Origin: Lasioglossum baleicum
Taxonomy: Eukaryota; Arthropoda; Insecta; Hymenoptera; Halictidae
NCBI RefSeq assembly: GCF_051020765.1
Contig: NW_027469204.1
Span: 124,001 to 188,000 of the forward strand
Direction: 5' to 3'
DNA: 64,000 nt
Shown here: positions 27,118 through 36,958 of the stretch, one piece after another
Layout: every line of letters begins with the position of its first letter
Position numbering within the stretch: position 1 is the stretch's first letter
Program-made: the position numbers and the translations under genes
The notes under the pieces: model-generated
Databases searched by the model: none
What the model was told of the DNA's origin: nothing
The model's input: the letters and a program-made list of their open reading frames with translations, nothing else

Positions 27118-29300
27118 CAACGTTACCTATTGGTATACAGTCTACCTTTTCACCGATGGGCGTGCCTTCCGAGAAACTAACCCGGTGTATCGAGAGCATA
27201 ACTTCGTGCTCAGAGAAGGATAATAGTATAAATTTTAGTGACGGGCAACTTAACTTCATCTCTAAATCACAAAACGATTGTCAATCAGTTCGAGAACGTT
27301 GGCAGCATAGTTGAGAATCGAACGCCATAGTTATTAGCTTCACCTATCCTATGATTCCGAGAGTAAAACAACGTATTCCGGGCGTAAATACGCTGAAGAG
27401 TACTAGCAATAGATTCCTTAATTCGCGGAGAGAATATTAAAATAGAGCGTCACACCATGTGGGAACGTTACTAATTGCTATAAAGTCAATCGCATTACCG
27501 AATGCCTTACGGTTGGAGAAGCTATCCCGCCGTTTCGAGAGTATAGCAACATGCTCAGAGATTCACATTTGTATATATTATAGTGATTTCATCTTAATGT
27601 CGTTTAGAAATTAGAAGACCGAGGGTAAATCAGTTAGTGACTACATTCTATGATATTCTAACAGATACGACATTAGCGTCAAATATCGTGCGTTTCCGAG
27701 AGTCATACCATGTGTTCCTAAAGTAAATCCGTTGAATAGCGTTGGCAATAGACATCTTAATCACGGTTTGAATATTAAAGTAGAATGTCAATCCATCGGT
27801 GAACATTGCCAAATGCTATGTAGTCAAACTTTTTACTGGATAAATTGCCTTCCATAGTCCGAACCAGTTGTTGCGAGTGTCAGGCTTATTGATCACGGAA
27901 TCCGATCAGTAGACAATTTAAAGAGACGGACACCTTATTTTTATGCGTGAATAGAATCATCGCGAGTCACACCGATGGAGATCGATACAATCTTCTCCTA
28001 GAGACGAACTCCTAATTCAATAGCTGAACTTATCCTCAGAATCCGAGAGACAAAAGGGAATTCCGGGTGTAAATCCGCAGAACAGCATTGGGCTTAGTCA
28101 CCTTAATTCACGGTGTGATTTTGAAAGTAAGGCTTCAGTCCGCTTGAGAGCATTACCAATTGGTACGAAGTCAAACTTATTACTCAAGACCTAACCCTCC
28201 GAAAATCTCACCCGCTGTATCGCCAGTATAACTTCACGTCTAGAGAAACACATTAGTGTACATAATATAGATGGTCACATTATACAGAGCATGAATTATA
28301 CGATCTCGGGTCAAACCTTTGCAGAGCTTTACCACATTCGCTGAGAGTCGAACGGCTGAGAGAAATAGCTTCTGCTATCCTGTGATACGGAAAGTCAAAC
28401 CAGGTATTCCGAAAGCGCATCCGCTGGACAATATTGGCAATAGGCAGCTTATTTCACGGTATGAATACTATGGTAGGGCGTCAAATGGTTATAGAGCTTT
28501 ATCTTTTGGTGTGGAATCAAATTTTTTACCGGAGACCTTACCGTCCGAGGAGCCTATCACGCCATAGATAGTGTCCTGCTTGGAGTTGGCGGAAACAAAT
28601 TAGCAGAAGTTTTAGCAGACGGACGCCTTATTTTCATGCATGAAAAGAAAACACGAGAGTAAATCCGTTCGAGAGCGTTACCACCATCTTTGAGAACAAA
28701 ACCGGTCAAGTCAGTGGCTGCAACCACCCTGTGATTCCGAGAGTGAAACAAGTCACTTCGGAGTAAATCCGCTGAACTTGATAGGCAATTGACACCGTAA
28801 TTCACGGAATGAACATTAAAGTAGAGAGTCATGCTGTCGGAGATCATTATCAATTGGTTTGGAGTCACTCTTTTTACGAAGTCCTTACCTTCCGAGTACA
28901 TAACCCGCTGTATTGATTGTATAACTTCGTGCTAAGAGAAAAAAATTAGTATCCATTTCCAGTGCCGGGCCCATAAATTTCTTGTATCAGTTAGAAGGTT
29001 GGTTGTCAAATGGATCGGGAACGTGATCTTTCGTTGAGAGTCCGATCGGCTAAGTCAGGAGCTTCACCTATCCTGATATTCCGGGATTAGAACCTGGCAG
29101 TACAGGATTAACTCCGCTGAAAGGCATTGCCAATAGAAATATTAATTCACGGTTCAAATGTTAAAGTCGCACGTCAAATCTTTGTAGAACGTTATTTATT
29201 CGTATAGCGTCAAATTTTTTACCGAAGGCCATACCTTCTGAGAAGCCCAACCCGCTGCAGCAAGTGTCTTGCTCAGTGTTTCAAGGTAGCGAATTAGTAT
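27118..29300 (+). repeat. ~345-bp satellite array 1, short forward segment
   Basis: The array returns to the forward direction in the middle of a monomer: minus-direction text runs up to ACTCTCAAAGATG near 27115, then plus-direction text starts with AACGTTACCTATTGG. It contains about six monomers, then flips again at 29300. It may be a local inversion within the reverse segment. Confidence 0.92.
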
Positions 29301-29960
29301 CATTTACTCCGGGCATACATGGTTTGACTCTTAGAATATTGGAATACGTCAAGCAATGGACTTAGCCGTTCGTCTCTCCAAGAAGAGTGGTAACGTTTTC
29401 GAACGGTTATACCCCCGATCTTCTACTTCATACGTGCAGTTAAGGTGCTCGACACTAAAACGAATACTAATTTCTTTCTCGGAACACGAAGCGATACTCC
29501 CCCCCCCCACCCCCGCCCAACAGCCGTTTGTTTTTTGAAGGGTAAGTCTTCGGCAAAACGATCGACTTTATAGCAATTGATATCGTTCTGGAACGGTTTG
29601 ACGCTTTATTTTAATATTCAAACCATCAGTTACGGTCGTCAACTAACAATACTTTCAGTGTGTTTACTCCTGGCATTCGGGGCTTGACTCTCGGTACTGC
29701 AATGGTAGGTGAAGCTATTGACTCAAACGTACGATTCTCAAAGCCAGTTGGCACCGATCTCGAAGGGTTTGACACTCGATATTCTATTCGTATTTGAAAA
29801 TAATGTGTGCTTCTGCTACAATGAATACTCGTTTGTTTCCTCGAACAGTAAGCATGAGACTCGTTAAAGCGGGTTAGGTTCTAGGAAGGTTATGTATTCG
29901 GTAAAAGAATGACTTTATACCAATTGATAATGTCCTCCCGACGATTGACCTTCTACTTTC
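29301..29960 (-). repeat. ~345-bp satellite array 1, terminal reverse segment
   Basis: About two monomers in reverse direction, starting abruptly at CATTTACTCCGGG after a forward monomer. It contains an anomalous C-rich patch at 29499-29518 in place of the usual satellite text. It ends at a junction identical, but inverted, to the left end of the array. Confidence 0.92.
29499..29518. repeat. C-rich tract inside a satellite monomer
   Basis: Ten C residues, an A, five C, a G and three C replace the stretch that in other monomers reads CTCGATACAGCGGG. Nothing similar is seen in other monomers of the window. It may be a real microsatellite expansion, a quadruplex-capable patch on the other strand, or a sequencing or assembly error. 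Confidence 0.85.
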
Positions 29961-30240
29961 ATATACATAGCGAGAATTAATTGAAATTATCTACTGTTGA
30001 CAAATATTATTGTGTAAAGTCTGCTGCATTGACATTTTCGACTAGTATTGTGGTGAGCTAATTTTATTGCATATATAATATCAAAATTTGTTCTATTGAA
30101 ATTTTCTACTGTTGACAAATTTTATTAAAATTTAAAATATAAATCAGCAAATTATTAAGCTTATAGATTGATAATCTATCGATATATTATAAAATAATAT
30201 TTTATATGAAATTTGATTACCAATTAATTTTATACTATTT
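29961..30240 (-). repeat. Boundary repeat copy B, inverted
   Basis: Reverse complement of the sequence at 1-58 plus 1346-1800. The first 20 bp (29961-29980) equal the reverse complement of 1781-1800 exactly, and the next 36 bp match with about two differences. It holds fewer 115-bp sub-repeats than copy A. It includes the uninterrupted counterpart of the mariner target at 30185-30186. It closes the first array and opens the A+T-rich island around the numt. Confidence 0.92.
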
Positions 30241-30540
30241 AGGGAGTATAAATAATTAATTTCATACTATTTTATTCGAGTAGTATAAATTCATTTACTG
30301 TAAATACATAATTTTATAGTATTTTAGTAGTATAAACAATTAATTTTATACTATTTTAGTCGAGTAGTGTAAATTAATTTATTATAAACAATTAATTTTA
30401 TATTATTTTAATCGAATAGTATAAATTAATTTATTATAAATAATTAATTTACACTATTTTAATGGTATCAATAATATTATACTATTTTAGTCGAGTAGTA
30501 TAACTAATTAATTTTATATTATTTTAGTCAAGGCGAAAAT
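30241..30540. repeat. Short A+T-rich tandem repeat, left arm
   Basis: Repeated wording of the type TATTTTAGTCGAGTAGTATA followed by AATTAATTTATTATAAA occurs about five times at irregular spacing. The reverse-complement family lies at 44060-44290 on the other side of the numt, and a trace of it begins the window at 1-20. No coding potential. Confidence 0.75.
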
Positions 30541-31375
30541 AATTATAATTAAATTATAATATAGTCCATTAAATAATTATAATTTGAAATATAATTTATT
30601 TACTACTTATATGTTTCATTAATTATGTTGTAATAATTTATTTAAATCTATGAATATTAAATAAATGTTTATTAAATGTAGTTTAATAATTGTTTTATTT
30701 ATTTATGGATACAATATCTATAAGTAAAAAAAAAATTTTTAATATTAATAGGTTTATCAATTCTTTAATTTATTTAGGGATACAAAACCTATAAATATTA
30801 AATTAATATAATTTTAATATTTATAGGATTATTAATTATTTATCTTATTTTTAAAATATAAAATCTATAAATATTATAATTTATTTTAATACATTATAGG
30901 TTTATTAATTATTTAATTTATTTAAGAATGTAAAATCTATAAATATTATAATCTATTTTAATATTTTATAGTTTTATTAATATTATTTATAGGTTTATTA
31001 GTTATTTTATAATATTTTATTTAAGGATAAAATATTAAAAATTTTTAACATTAGTAGGTTTATTAATTATTTAATTTATTTAGTGATAGAAAACCGATAA
31101 ATATTAAATGAATATAGCTTACTAATATTTATAGGCATATTAATTATTTAATTTAATTAAGAATGTAAAATCAACAAATTATAATTTATTTTAATACTTT
31201 ATAGTTTTATTAATATTATTCATTTATAGGTATATTAATTATTTTTTGTAATAATTTATTTAAGGATATAAATAATATAAATTTTTTAATATTAATGGTT
31301 ATTAAATTATTTATAGTAATTTGTTTATAAATTTATAAATATTAGTAAATATAACTTATTTAATTATTATACGTT

Positions 31376-31378
<3 letters not shown>
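30541..31378. repeat. A+T-rich dispersed/tandem repeat, left arm
   Basis: Degenerate units built around GGTTTATTAATTATTTAATT and AACCTATAAATATTAAAT. A particularly clear match is 31065-31160 against the reverse complement of about 43640-43745. The block therefore has a mirror partner on the far side of the numt. No open frames or RNA motifs seen. Confidence 0.75.
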
Positions 31379-31422
<44 letters not shown>

Positions 31423-31429
31423 TATATAC
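31379..31429. repeat. (AT)n microsatellite, left of numt
   Basis: About 50 bp of almost pure AT dinucleotide directly before the mitochondrial sequence. A similar tract lies at 43359-43407 on the other side. Confidence 0.95.
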
Positions 31430-31599
31430 ATATGTATATTAATAAAATTTATTATGAGTATAATAATTATCATAAAATTTTAGTTCATAAATAAAATATT
31501 TTTTTTCATAAAAAAGAATAAAATTAAATTTATAATTTTAAATAGGCTTTTAGTTATAATTTATAATATAAAATTTGCAATTTTAAGTTATAATTAAGT

Positions 31600-32430
31600 T
31601 TTAAATCGAAATTTCAATAAATTTTTAACAAAATATATAAAATTTTATTATTGTTTTAATAATTAGTTAAGCTAATAAATTTTATATTTAGTTTATATTA
31701 AATATTAACATTATATAAAAAAATTTAATATTCAAAATAAATATTTATATAGTATTTAATTTCTATAACAATTAATGAAAATTAGATTGGAAAATTAATT
31801 TTGAGAAAGATAAATTTAGAGCCAGCAATAGCGGTTAAACTATTTCTGTAAATTAATAAATCAATTGAAATTGTTTATTTTATATTTGTCAATTAATGAA
31901 ATAATAATTTCTAGATGAAATTTTTAAATTTTATTTAAACTTAATTTTAAATTAAGAAGATATTAAAAATTTTATTAAAAGCTTGGATTAGGTACGCTTT
32001 TACAAAAATAATTAATTATTGAATAACTTAATGTAAATCATTAAAATTAAATAGTATTCCAGTCATTTTATTTATTTAGGAAAACTTGTTTATCAATTTG
32101 ATAATCCACGATAAGATATACTTAAATATTTTCTTTATGTATCGTTGTTCCTAGATGTATTGTTAATAATAAATTATAAATTTATCAAAATTTGATATAA
32201 TATAAATTCAAATCAGAATAGAGGAAATTTAAGATAAATTGAGCTATAATAATATTTAATTTTGAATAATTTAATTCTAATATTAATTTGAAGGAGGATT
32301 TACCAGTGAATATAAATAATTATTTATACTGAATATAATAAAAAAGATGTACTAATTCCCCGTGAATTTCATTATAAATGGAATACGTCGTAACATAGTA
32401 AAAGTACTGGGAAGAGTTTTTAGTTCTTAA
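31600..32430 (+). rRNA. rrnS: Mitochondrial 12S (small subunit) rRNA, numt copy
   Basis: Recognised by conserved small-subunit blocks: GCCAGCAATAGCGGTTA at 31821-31837 (530-loop region), GGATTAGGTAC near 31986, TTGATAATCCACGATAAG near 32097, and the 3' block CGTCGTAACATAGTA at about 32386-32400 followed by GTACTGGGAAGA. The 5' end is a guess from typical length. On the mitochondrial map it lies next to the control region, so A+T-rich sequence to its left could in part be control-region derived; I cannot separate the two by eye. It is a nuclear fossil and not expected to be expressed. Confidence 0.88.
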
Positions 32431-32469
32431 AATTTTAAACTTAATGATTATTAATTTTTTTAATTAATA

Positions 32470-33561
32470 TTAAGTTATATATGTTAAGTTTTTATAAAAT
32501 AAATATTTTACGTTTTAAATTATTGAATTTATAAATTATTTTTTAATTTATAAATAGATTTATAACAATTAAAATTATAATTACTATTAAATGTTTATGT
32601 ATTTATTTAGAATTAATTATATTTAAATATATAGTAAGTAAAGAATTGAAATTTAATTTTTATAATATAAAATAAAATTTATTTTGTACCTTTTATGTCA
32701 CGGTTAATTAATTTAATTTAATTATATTTAATTTTCTGGAAAATAAATGAGCTAAATATAAATAATTTTTTGTGTAGAATAAAATTATAAATTTGCAATT
32801 AGAAATTATATGCTAATCGAATTTATTGATATCCAGTTTTTAAAAAATTATATTAAATTAAGACATAATTTCTTTTTAATTATATAATTAATATATAATT
32901 AAAATATTTATATTTAAAATTTAAGGGACAAACTATAAATTTATAAATCACATTGTAAATTTATTATTTTTTATGTTTATTAATTTAAAAATAATTATTA
33001 ATAAAAAATATTTAATAATTTGAAATTGAAATTATAGAAATTTAATAATTTAATATAATAATTAGAAAAAAAGATTTTAAATTAATAAAAATTTACTATA
33101 GTAATTAAATTAGTATATTTAATATTTATAATTAAGGAGTTGCAAAAACATGACTCTTAGAATTTAATTTAAAGTTAAATCTGCTGAATGAATTTTTAAA
33201 TAGATGCAGTATATTGACTGTACTAAGGTAGCATAATCATTTGTCTTTTAATTAAACGATGGAATAAAAGATTGAATGAAATATATACTGTCTCAATTAT
33301 AATTGATTAATATATATTTTTAGTTAAAATGCTAAAATTAGATTATGGGACGATAAGACCCTATACAATTTGATATTAATTTAATAATAATTCATAATAT
33401 ATTTAATTAATACTATTAAATTAATATTTAATTGGGAGGATTTGTAAATTTATTAAACTTTATATTATAATATTTATTAAACTTTCATTTAGGGAAATAC
33501 TTAAATTTGATATAATAATACTAATTAGAAGAATAAATTACCTTAGGGATAACAGCGTAAT
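32470..33561 (+). rRNA. rrnL: Mitochondrial 16S (large subunit) rRNA, 3'-truncated numt copy
   Basis: Conserved large-subunit blocks in order: TTTTGTACCTTTTATGTCA at about 32682-32700, GACTGTACTAAGGTAGCATA at about 33216-33235, GGGACGATAAGACCCTA at 33347-33363, and CCTTAGGGATAACAGCGTAA at 33541-33560. The peptidyl-transferase segment that normally follows within about 50 bp (with GCGACCTCGATG wording) is absent, because the sequence jumps into cytB on the other strand. The tRNA-Val expected between 12S and 16S is not recognisable. The 5' end is approximate. Confidence 0.9.
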
Positions 33562-33740
33562 ATCTATTTAAATATATTAAAAATATAATAATATCTATAA
33601 ATACAAAATTAATATTTGAACAATAATTTAATGATAAAATAAAACCTGAAATAATTTGAATTAATAAAAATAAACCATGAATTGATCCAAAATTTCATAT
33701 AATATTAATATTTATAGGTATAATAATATTAATATTTATA
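33562..33740 (-). pseudogene. cytB: cytochrome b N-terminal fragment (numt)
   Basis: Reading the minus strand with the mitochondrial code gives MWNFGSIHGLFLLIQIISG and then a stretch ending near LNYCSNIN. This corresponds to the first transmembrane region of cytochrome b (the WNFGSLLG motif of the family) and the following helix. Only about 50 codons remain. The rest of cytB, tRNA-Ser2, ND1, tRNA-Leu1 and the 16S 3' end are missing at the junction near 33562. The upstream N-terminal residues look padded with repetitive Asn-Ile codons. In mitochondria the protein is the quinol-oxidising core of complex III; this copy is a fossil. Confidence 0.8.
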
Positions 33741-33792
33741 TACAATATTAATAATATAAATTACTATGTAAAATATAAAATATTAATATTTA

Positions 33793-33877
33793 TATAAAAA
33801 ATTAAAAAGTAATAAAACATTAAAATTTATATTTAGTTTTATTTATTTACGGTTCTATTACTTTTTAATTTTTTATA
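33793..33877. repeat. Perfect 22-bp inverted repeat (hairpin) in numt
   Basis: 33793-33814 and 33856-33877 are exact reverse complements, separated by a 41-bp loop. It lies between the cytB and ND6 remnants. It might be a mitochondrial intergenic hairpin or a product of repair at the insertion; its origin is unclear. Confidence 0.9.
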
Positions 33878-33904
33878 TTTACTCATATTAATTTACATAT
33901 ATAT

Positions 33905-34460
33905 TTTTTTTATAGTGGATGTTATTTTAACTGAAAAATATGAAGCAACAAATAATATTATAATTATAAAAAATACTACATTAATATTTGAATAAATTTT
34001 TTCATTTGAATTATTATTAATAAATAAGTATTTAAATTTAAATTTAAGTTATTAAATAAATATTTTTTTTATAAAATATAATTTATTAATAAATTATTAA
34101 TTAATAATAATTAAATTATTAATCAATTAATAAATAATCATAGAATATTAATTTTATTACATTTAAATTTTGGTAAAATTAATAAAGTAATAAAATAAGA
34201 AAAAATAATTACTATACCTGAAATGTAAATATATATAGATGTAAATAATTCATATATGAAACATACATTATAATCAAAACAATAATTTTAAAAAAATATT
34301 CTTATGGAATAAATTAAAAGAAAATAATAAATATGTTGTACGAGAATAAAAATTATTAATTTCTAATATTAAATTTATAATTAAAAGTGATATAATTAAT
34401 GATGTTAAATTTATTGTTATTATATTTATTATTATTATAAATCATATTTATATATATGTA
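33905..34460 (-). pseudogene. ND6: NADH dehydrogenase subunit 6 remnant (numt)
   Basis: Minus-strand reading in mitochondrial code gives several hydrophobic blocks in frames that do not join cleanly. They are an N-terminal block (LTSLIMSLLIMN) near 34400-34460, a central YIYISGMVIIFSYFITLL block near 34180-34250 that matches the ND6 ISGMVIIF-type motif of Hymenoptera, and a C-terminal LFVASYFSVKM block near 33925-33960. Its place next to cytB on the same strand is the expected ND6 position. The alternating frames indicate at least one indel. In mitochondria it is a membrane subunit of complex I. Confidence 0.65.
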
Positions 34461-34489
34461 ATGTATATTATGATATTTAATTTAATTTC

Positions 34490-34554
34490 CAAAAAATTGT
34501 TTAGTAGAAACAATAGTTTTTGATACTATAATAATTTTATTAAAAAATTTTTTG
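34490..34554 (+). tRNA. trnP: Mitochondrial tRNA in trnP position, anticodon loop reads TTG (numt)
   Basis: A 65-bp stretch folds as a cloverleaf by eye. The 7-bp acceptor is CAAAAAA (34490-34496) with TTTTTTG (34548-34554), the D stem is GTTT/AAAC, and the anticodon stem is ATAGT/ACTAT around the seven-base loop TTTTGAT; a short T arm follows. The place between ND6 and ND4L, on the strand shared with ND4L, is that of tRNA-Pro. The loop as written would give anticodon TTG (Gln) rather than TGG (Pro), so either the anticodon has mutated after transfer or the identity is wrong. Confidence 0.6.
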
Positions 34555-34574
34555 AATTTTATTCATATAAAAAT

Positions 34575-34645
34575 ATAATTTAGCTTCAAATAACTAATTA
34601 TTAATTTGCAATATTAATATTTTTATTAAACTATAATAATTGTTG
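34575..34645 (-). tRNA. Possible mitochondrial tRNA-Thr remnant (numt)
   Basis: On the minus strand a D-arm-like stretch (TAGTTTAATAAAAAT) is followed by a stem-loop TTAAT-ATTGCAA-ATTAA. The position, between the tRNA-Pro-like gene and ND4L and on the opposite strand to ND4L, is that of tRNA-Thr. The anticodon would read TGC rather than TGT, and the acceptor stem is not convincing. The symmetric arm also allows a plus-strand reading. Coordinates are approximate. Confidence 0.35.
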
Positions 34646-34650
34646 AAATT

Positions 34651-34911
34651 ATAATTATTAATCTAGTGTCTAAATTTATTATATTACTTTATTTTATTAA
34701 TTATTTTTTAATATTCTTAACTTTAATTGAATACATTTCTTTTACTAATTTAATATATTTAATTTGTAATAATAATAGATGAATATATTTAATATATTTT
34801 ATTTATTCAGTAAGAGAGGCAATTTCAGGATTATCTTTAATAGTAAGATTAAATTATATATATGGTCATCAAAGAATTAAGTTAATTAGATTAATTAATT
34901 ATAATTTTTAA
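34651..34911 (+). pseudogene. ND4L: NADH dehydrogenase subunit 4L, open in mitochondrial code (numt)
   Basis: From at least 34669 to TAA at 34909-34911 the frame is open in the invertebrate mitochondrial code for 80 codons. The C-terminal part reads SVSEAISGLSLMVSLNY and then YGHQSIKLI, the ND4L signature around a membrane-embedded Glu (equivalent to the SVCEGALGLS-type motif), followed by a Tyr/His-Gly stretch. The start is unclear (ATT or ATA codons upstream). In the standard nuclear code it contains stops, so it is not a nuclear gene. ND4 begins at the overlapping TAAATGA, as in many insect mitochondrial genomes. Confidence 0.8.
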
Positions 34912-35150
34912 ATGAATGAATTACTAATTTTATTATTAATATTTTTTTTTGTTTAAAATTAATTTAAATTATTAATTAATTAAATTAATTTATTGTTTTC
35001 AGTAACTTTTTTTGTAATGATAAAATTAAATTGATTAGATTTAAGGTTCATTATTATAAATTTAAGCTTAAGGTTTTATTCTGTTAATTTATTAGTTTCA
35101 AGTTTATGAATTTTTTCTTTCATTTCTTACCCAGTTAAATAAAGAATATA
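34912..35150 (+). pseudogene. ND4: NADH dehydrogenase subunit 4, decayed 5' part (numt)
   Basis: It starts with ATG directly after the ND4L stop, but the frame closes within about 15 codons. A second open stretch (mitochondrial code) at about 35018-35147 reads KLNWLDLSF and then SVNLLVSSLWIFSF, which fits the hydrophobic ND4 N-terminal third. Assignment rests mostly on position; the sequence match is weak. The rest of ND4, ND5 and everything up to COII is missing. 35150-35270 is A+T-rich sequence that I could not assign. Confidence 0.4.
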
Positions 35151-35269
35151 AATTATGTTCATTAATGAATTATATAATAATGATATTTATATATCTTTTT
35201 TATATCTTTAAATTACTTATTTTTTATTTAATGTTTTTAACTAGATCATTATTTATGTTCTTATTATTG

Positions 35270-35495
35270 ATCTTATAATGAAATTGTTATTGGAATAATT
35301 GTTCAAATTACATCAATTAAATTATATTTTAATAAATATAAATTAATACATTTATTATTTAAAATATCAGCAATTAAATATGAAGTAAGAACAATAATTA
35401 CTAATATAATATTATAATAAAATTATGTAAATAAATTAAATTATCATAGTAAAAGGAATTTGAATTTTGAAAAAAAATATATATTTCATGTTGCT
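35270..35495 (-). pseudogene. COII: cytochrome c oxidase subunit II N-terminal fragment (numt)
   Basis: Minus-strand reading in mitochondrial code gives TWNMYFF, then after a one-base frame change QNSNSFYYDNLIYLHNF and, further on, NLIDVIWTIIPM. This matches the amino end of COII: the membrane-entry motif with LIxxHN and the IxWTIIP motif at the second helix. It follows tRNA-Leu2 on the same strand, the normal COI-L2-COII order. About 75 codons remain; the copper-binding domain is absent. The frame change in the first ten codons and the truncation make this a pseudogene. Confidence 0.8.
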
Positions 35496-35567
35496 GTTTT
35501 TAATAATAAAATTAAATTTTATACAATTGAATTTTAAATTCATTGCACTCTTCTGCCATATAAAAAT
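35496..35567 (-). tRNA. trnL2: Mitochondrial tRNA-Leu(UUR), numt copy
   Basis: The minus strand reads ATATGGCAGAAGAGTGCAAT followed by GAATTTAAAATTC, the strongly conserved insect tRNA-Leu(UUR) D arm and anticodon arm with anticodon TAA. The acceptor strand TTTTATA can pair with an A-rich 3' strand. It sits exactly between COI and COII, as in most insects. Ends are approximate by a few bases. Confidence 0.8.
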
Positions 35568-36439
35568 TGTTTAATTATTAAAATTCTACACTCATTGAAT
35601 GAATGATTTAATGGAGGATAATTTATTAATCATTCTAAAGATGATTGAAAAAATTTAAATAATACTAAACGTTTATAAATTAAACTTTCAAAAATTAAAA
35701 ATAATAAAAAAATTATTCTATTTAATGGAATAATAGATCCAATTGAAGATAATAGATTTCAGCAATATTGAGAATCAGCATAATCAGAATAACTTCCAGA
35801 TATTCCTATTATACCTAAAAAATGTTGAGGAAAGAATGATAAATTTACTCCAATAAATATTATTAAAAATTGATATACTAATCATTTTTTATTTATTATT
35901 AAACCACTAGATAAAGTATACCATTGAATAAATCTGAAAATAATAGGAAAGACAGCTCCTATTGATAAAACATAATGAAAATGAGCTACAACATAATATG
36001 TATCATGTAAAATAATATCAATAGATGAATTAGATAATATATTTCCTGTTAATCCTCCAATTACAAATAATAAAATAAAACCTAAAGATCATACAATAGA
36101 ATTACTTATTTCAAGTTTTGAACCATAATATGTTGCTAATCATCCAATAACTTTAATTCCAGTAGGAACAGCAATAAGTATAGTTGCTGAAGTAAAATAA
36201 GCACGAGTATCGACATCCAATCCAATAGTAAATATATGATGAGCTCAAACAGTAAAACCTAAAAATCCAATCCCTAATATTGCATAAATTATTCCTATAT
36301 TAACAAATACTTCTTTCTGTCCACTTTCATTTATAATAATTTGCGAAATTAATTCATAACCAGGTAAAATTAAAATATAAACTTCTGGATGACCATAAAA
36401 TCAAAATAAATGTTGATATAATACAGGATTTCCTCCTCC
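35568..36439 (-). pseudogene. COI: cytochrome c oxidase subunit I, 3' half (numt)
   Basis: The minus strand is open in the mitochondrial code from the retrotransposon junction to near the tRNA-Leu2, about 285 codons. Landmarks include GHPEVYILILPGYELI (copper-B ligand His), [20 protein letters not shown] (two His ligands), GGLTGNMLSNSSIDI, LHDTYYVVAHFHYVLS (heme ligands) and FFPQHFLGM. Core residues are conserved, so either the transfer is recent or the fragment was captured before much decay. It continues seamlessly at 42516 after removing the inserted element and one copy of the target duplication (GGGDP followed by VLYQH). In mitochondria this is the catalytic subunit of complex IV; here it is interrupted and flanked by nuclear repeats. 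Confidence 0.95.
36425..36439. repeat. Target-site duplication, left copy, of the R1-clade element
   Basis: AGGATTTCCTCCTCC; it matches 42515-42529 in 14 of 15 bases (T/C difference at 36430 against 42520). It lies in the COI codons for GGGDP. Confidence 0.9.
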
Positions 36440-36958
36440 GGTTCCGTTCTGACCGTCGAGGCGAACGGACGTGCGGTAAGCGAGCTGTCGCTCCTTGTCG
36501 ATACGGCCAGTGTCGGCATATTGTTATATGTGTTCAGTCCGACTATTGGAGGTGCCCGTGTTCGGGCAGGAGCGCAGTAACCGGTGCCAGGTGCCTGTCG
36601 TCAAGGTGCTCGGGTGAAGGACTGATTTTCTCCGCGTTCCCGTAAGGAGGTCTGATCGCAGGGACGGGGCCGAAATCCGCCCTGGACTTGTGCTGGGACA
36701 AGGATGAGTCGCGAGTGTGTGTACAGGAGACAGCGCGAGTGCTCCGGGTGCTGAGTGTAACTGGTGTAATATAAGTGCACGTGGCGCGTCGCAGAAGGGC
36801 GGCCATTGTGCAGCGTGACGTCAGGAAGAAGAAATCCATTATACACGGCGGCGGACTCTCGAGCGCCAGTTAAACGGTGCGAACAGGGAGCCGGGTCTAG
36901 GGTGACCGGATTGGCCGGCCAGCCTGCGTGTGCGTAGATTTCAGTGGCTGGCGAGGCG
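36440..36958 (+). other. R1-clade element 5' leader
   Basis: About 520 bp of G+C-rich sequence from the target duplication to the first credible ATG of ORF1 at 36959. It begins GGTTCCGTTCTGACC. It probably contains an internal promoter, as in this class, but no motif was identified. Several antisense open frames here are chance products of base composition. Confidence 0.75.

Noticed and set aside
1801..29960. Dozens of 60-150-codon open frames on both strands of satellite array 1 (for example 7725-8174 minus, 6489-6878 minus, 15957-16295 minus)
   Set aside because: They lie in tandem repeats, start and stop at different phases in different monomers, and have no recognisable domain. They are chance frames in non-coding satellite.
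1801..29960. CRISPR array or bacterial repeat array
   Set aside because: The unit is ~345 bp, diverged along its whole length, without short repeats separated by unique spacers, and the context is eukaryotic.
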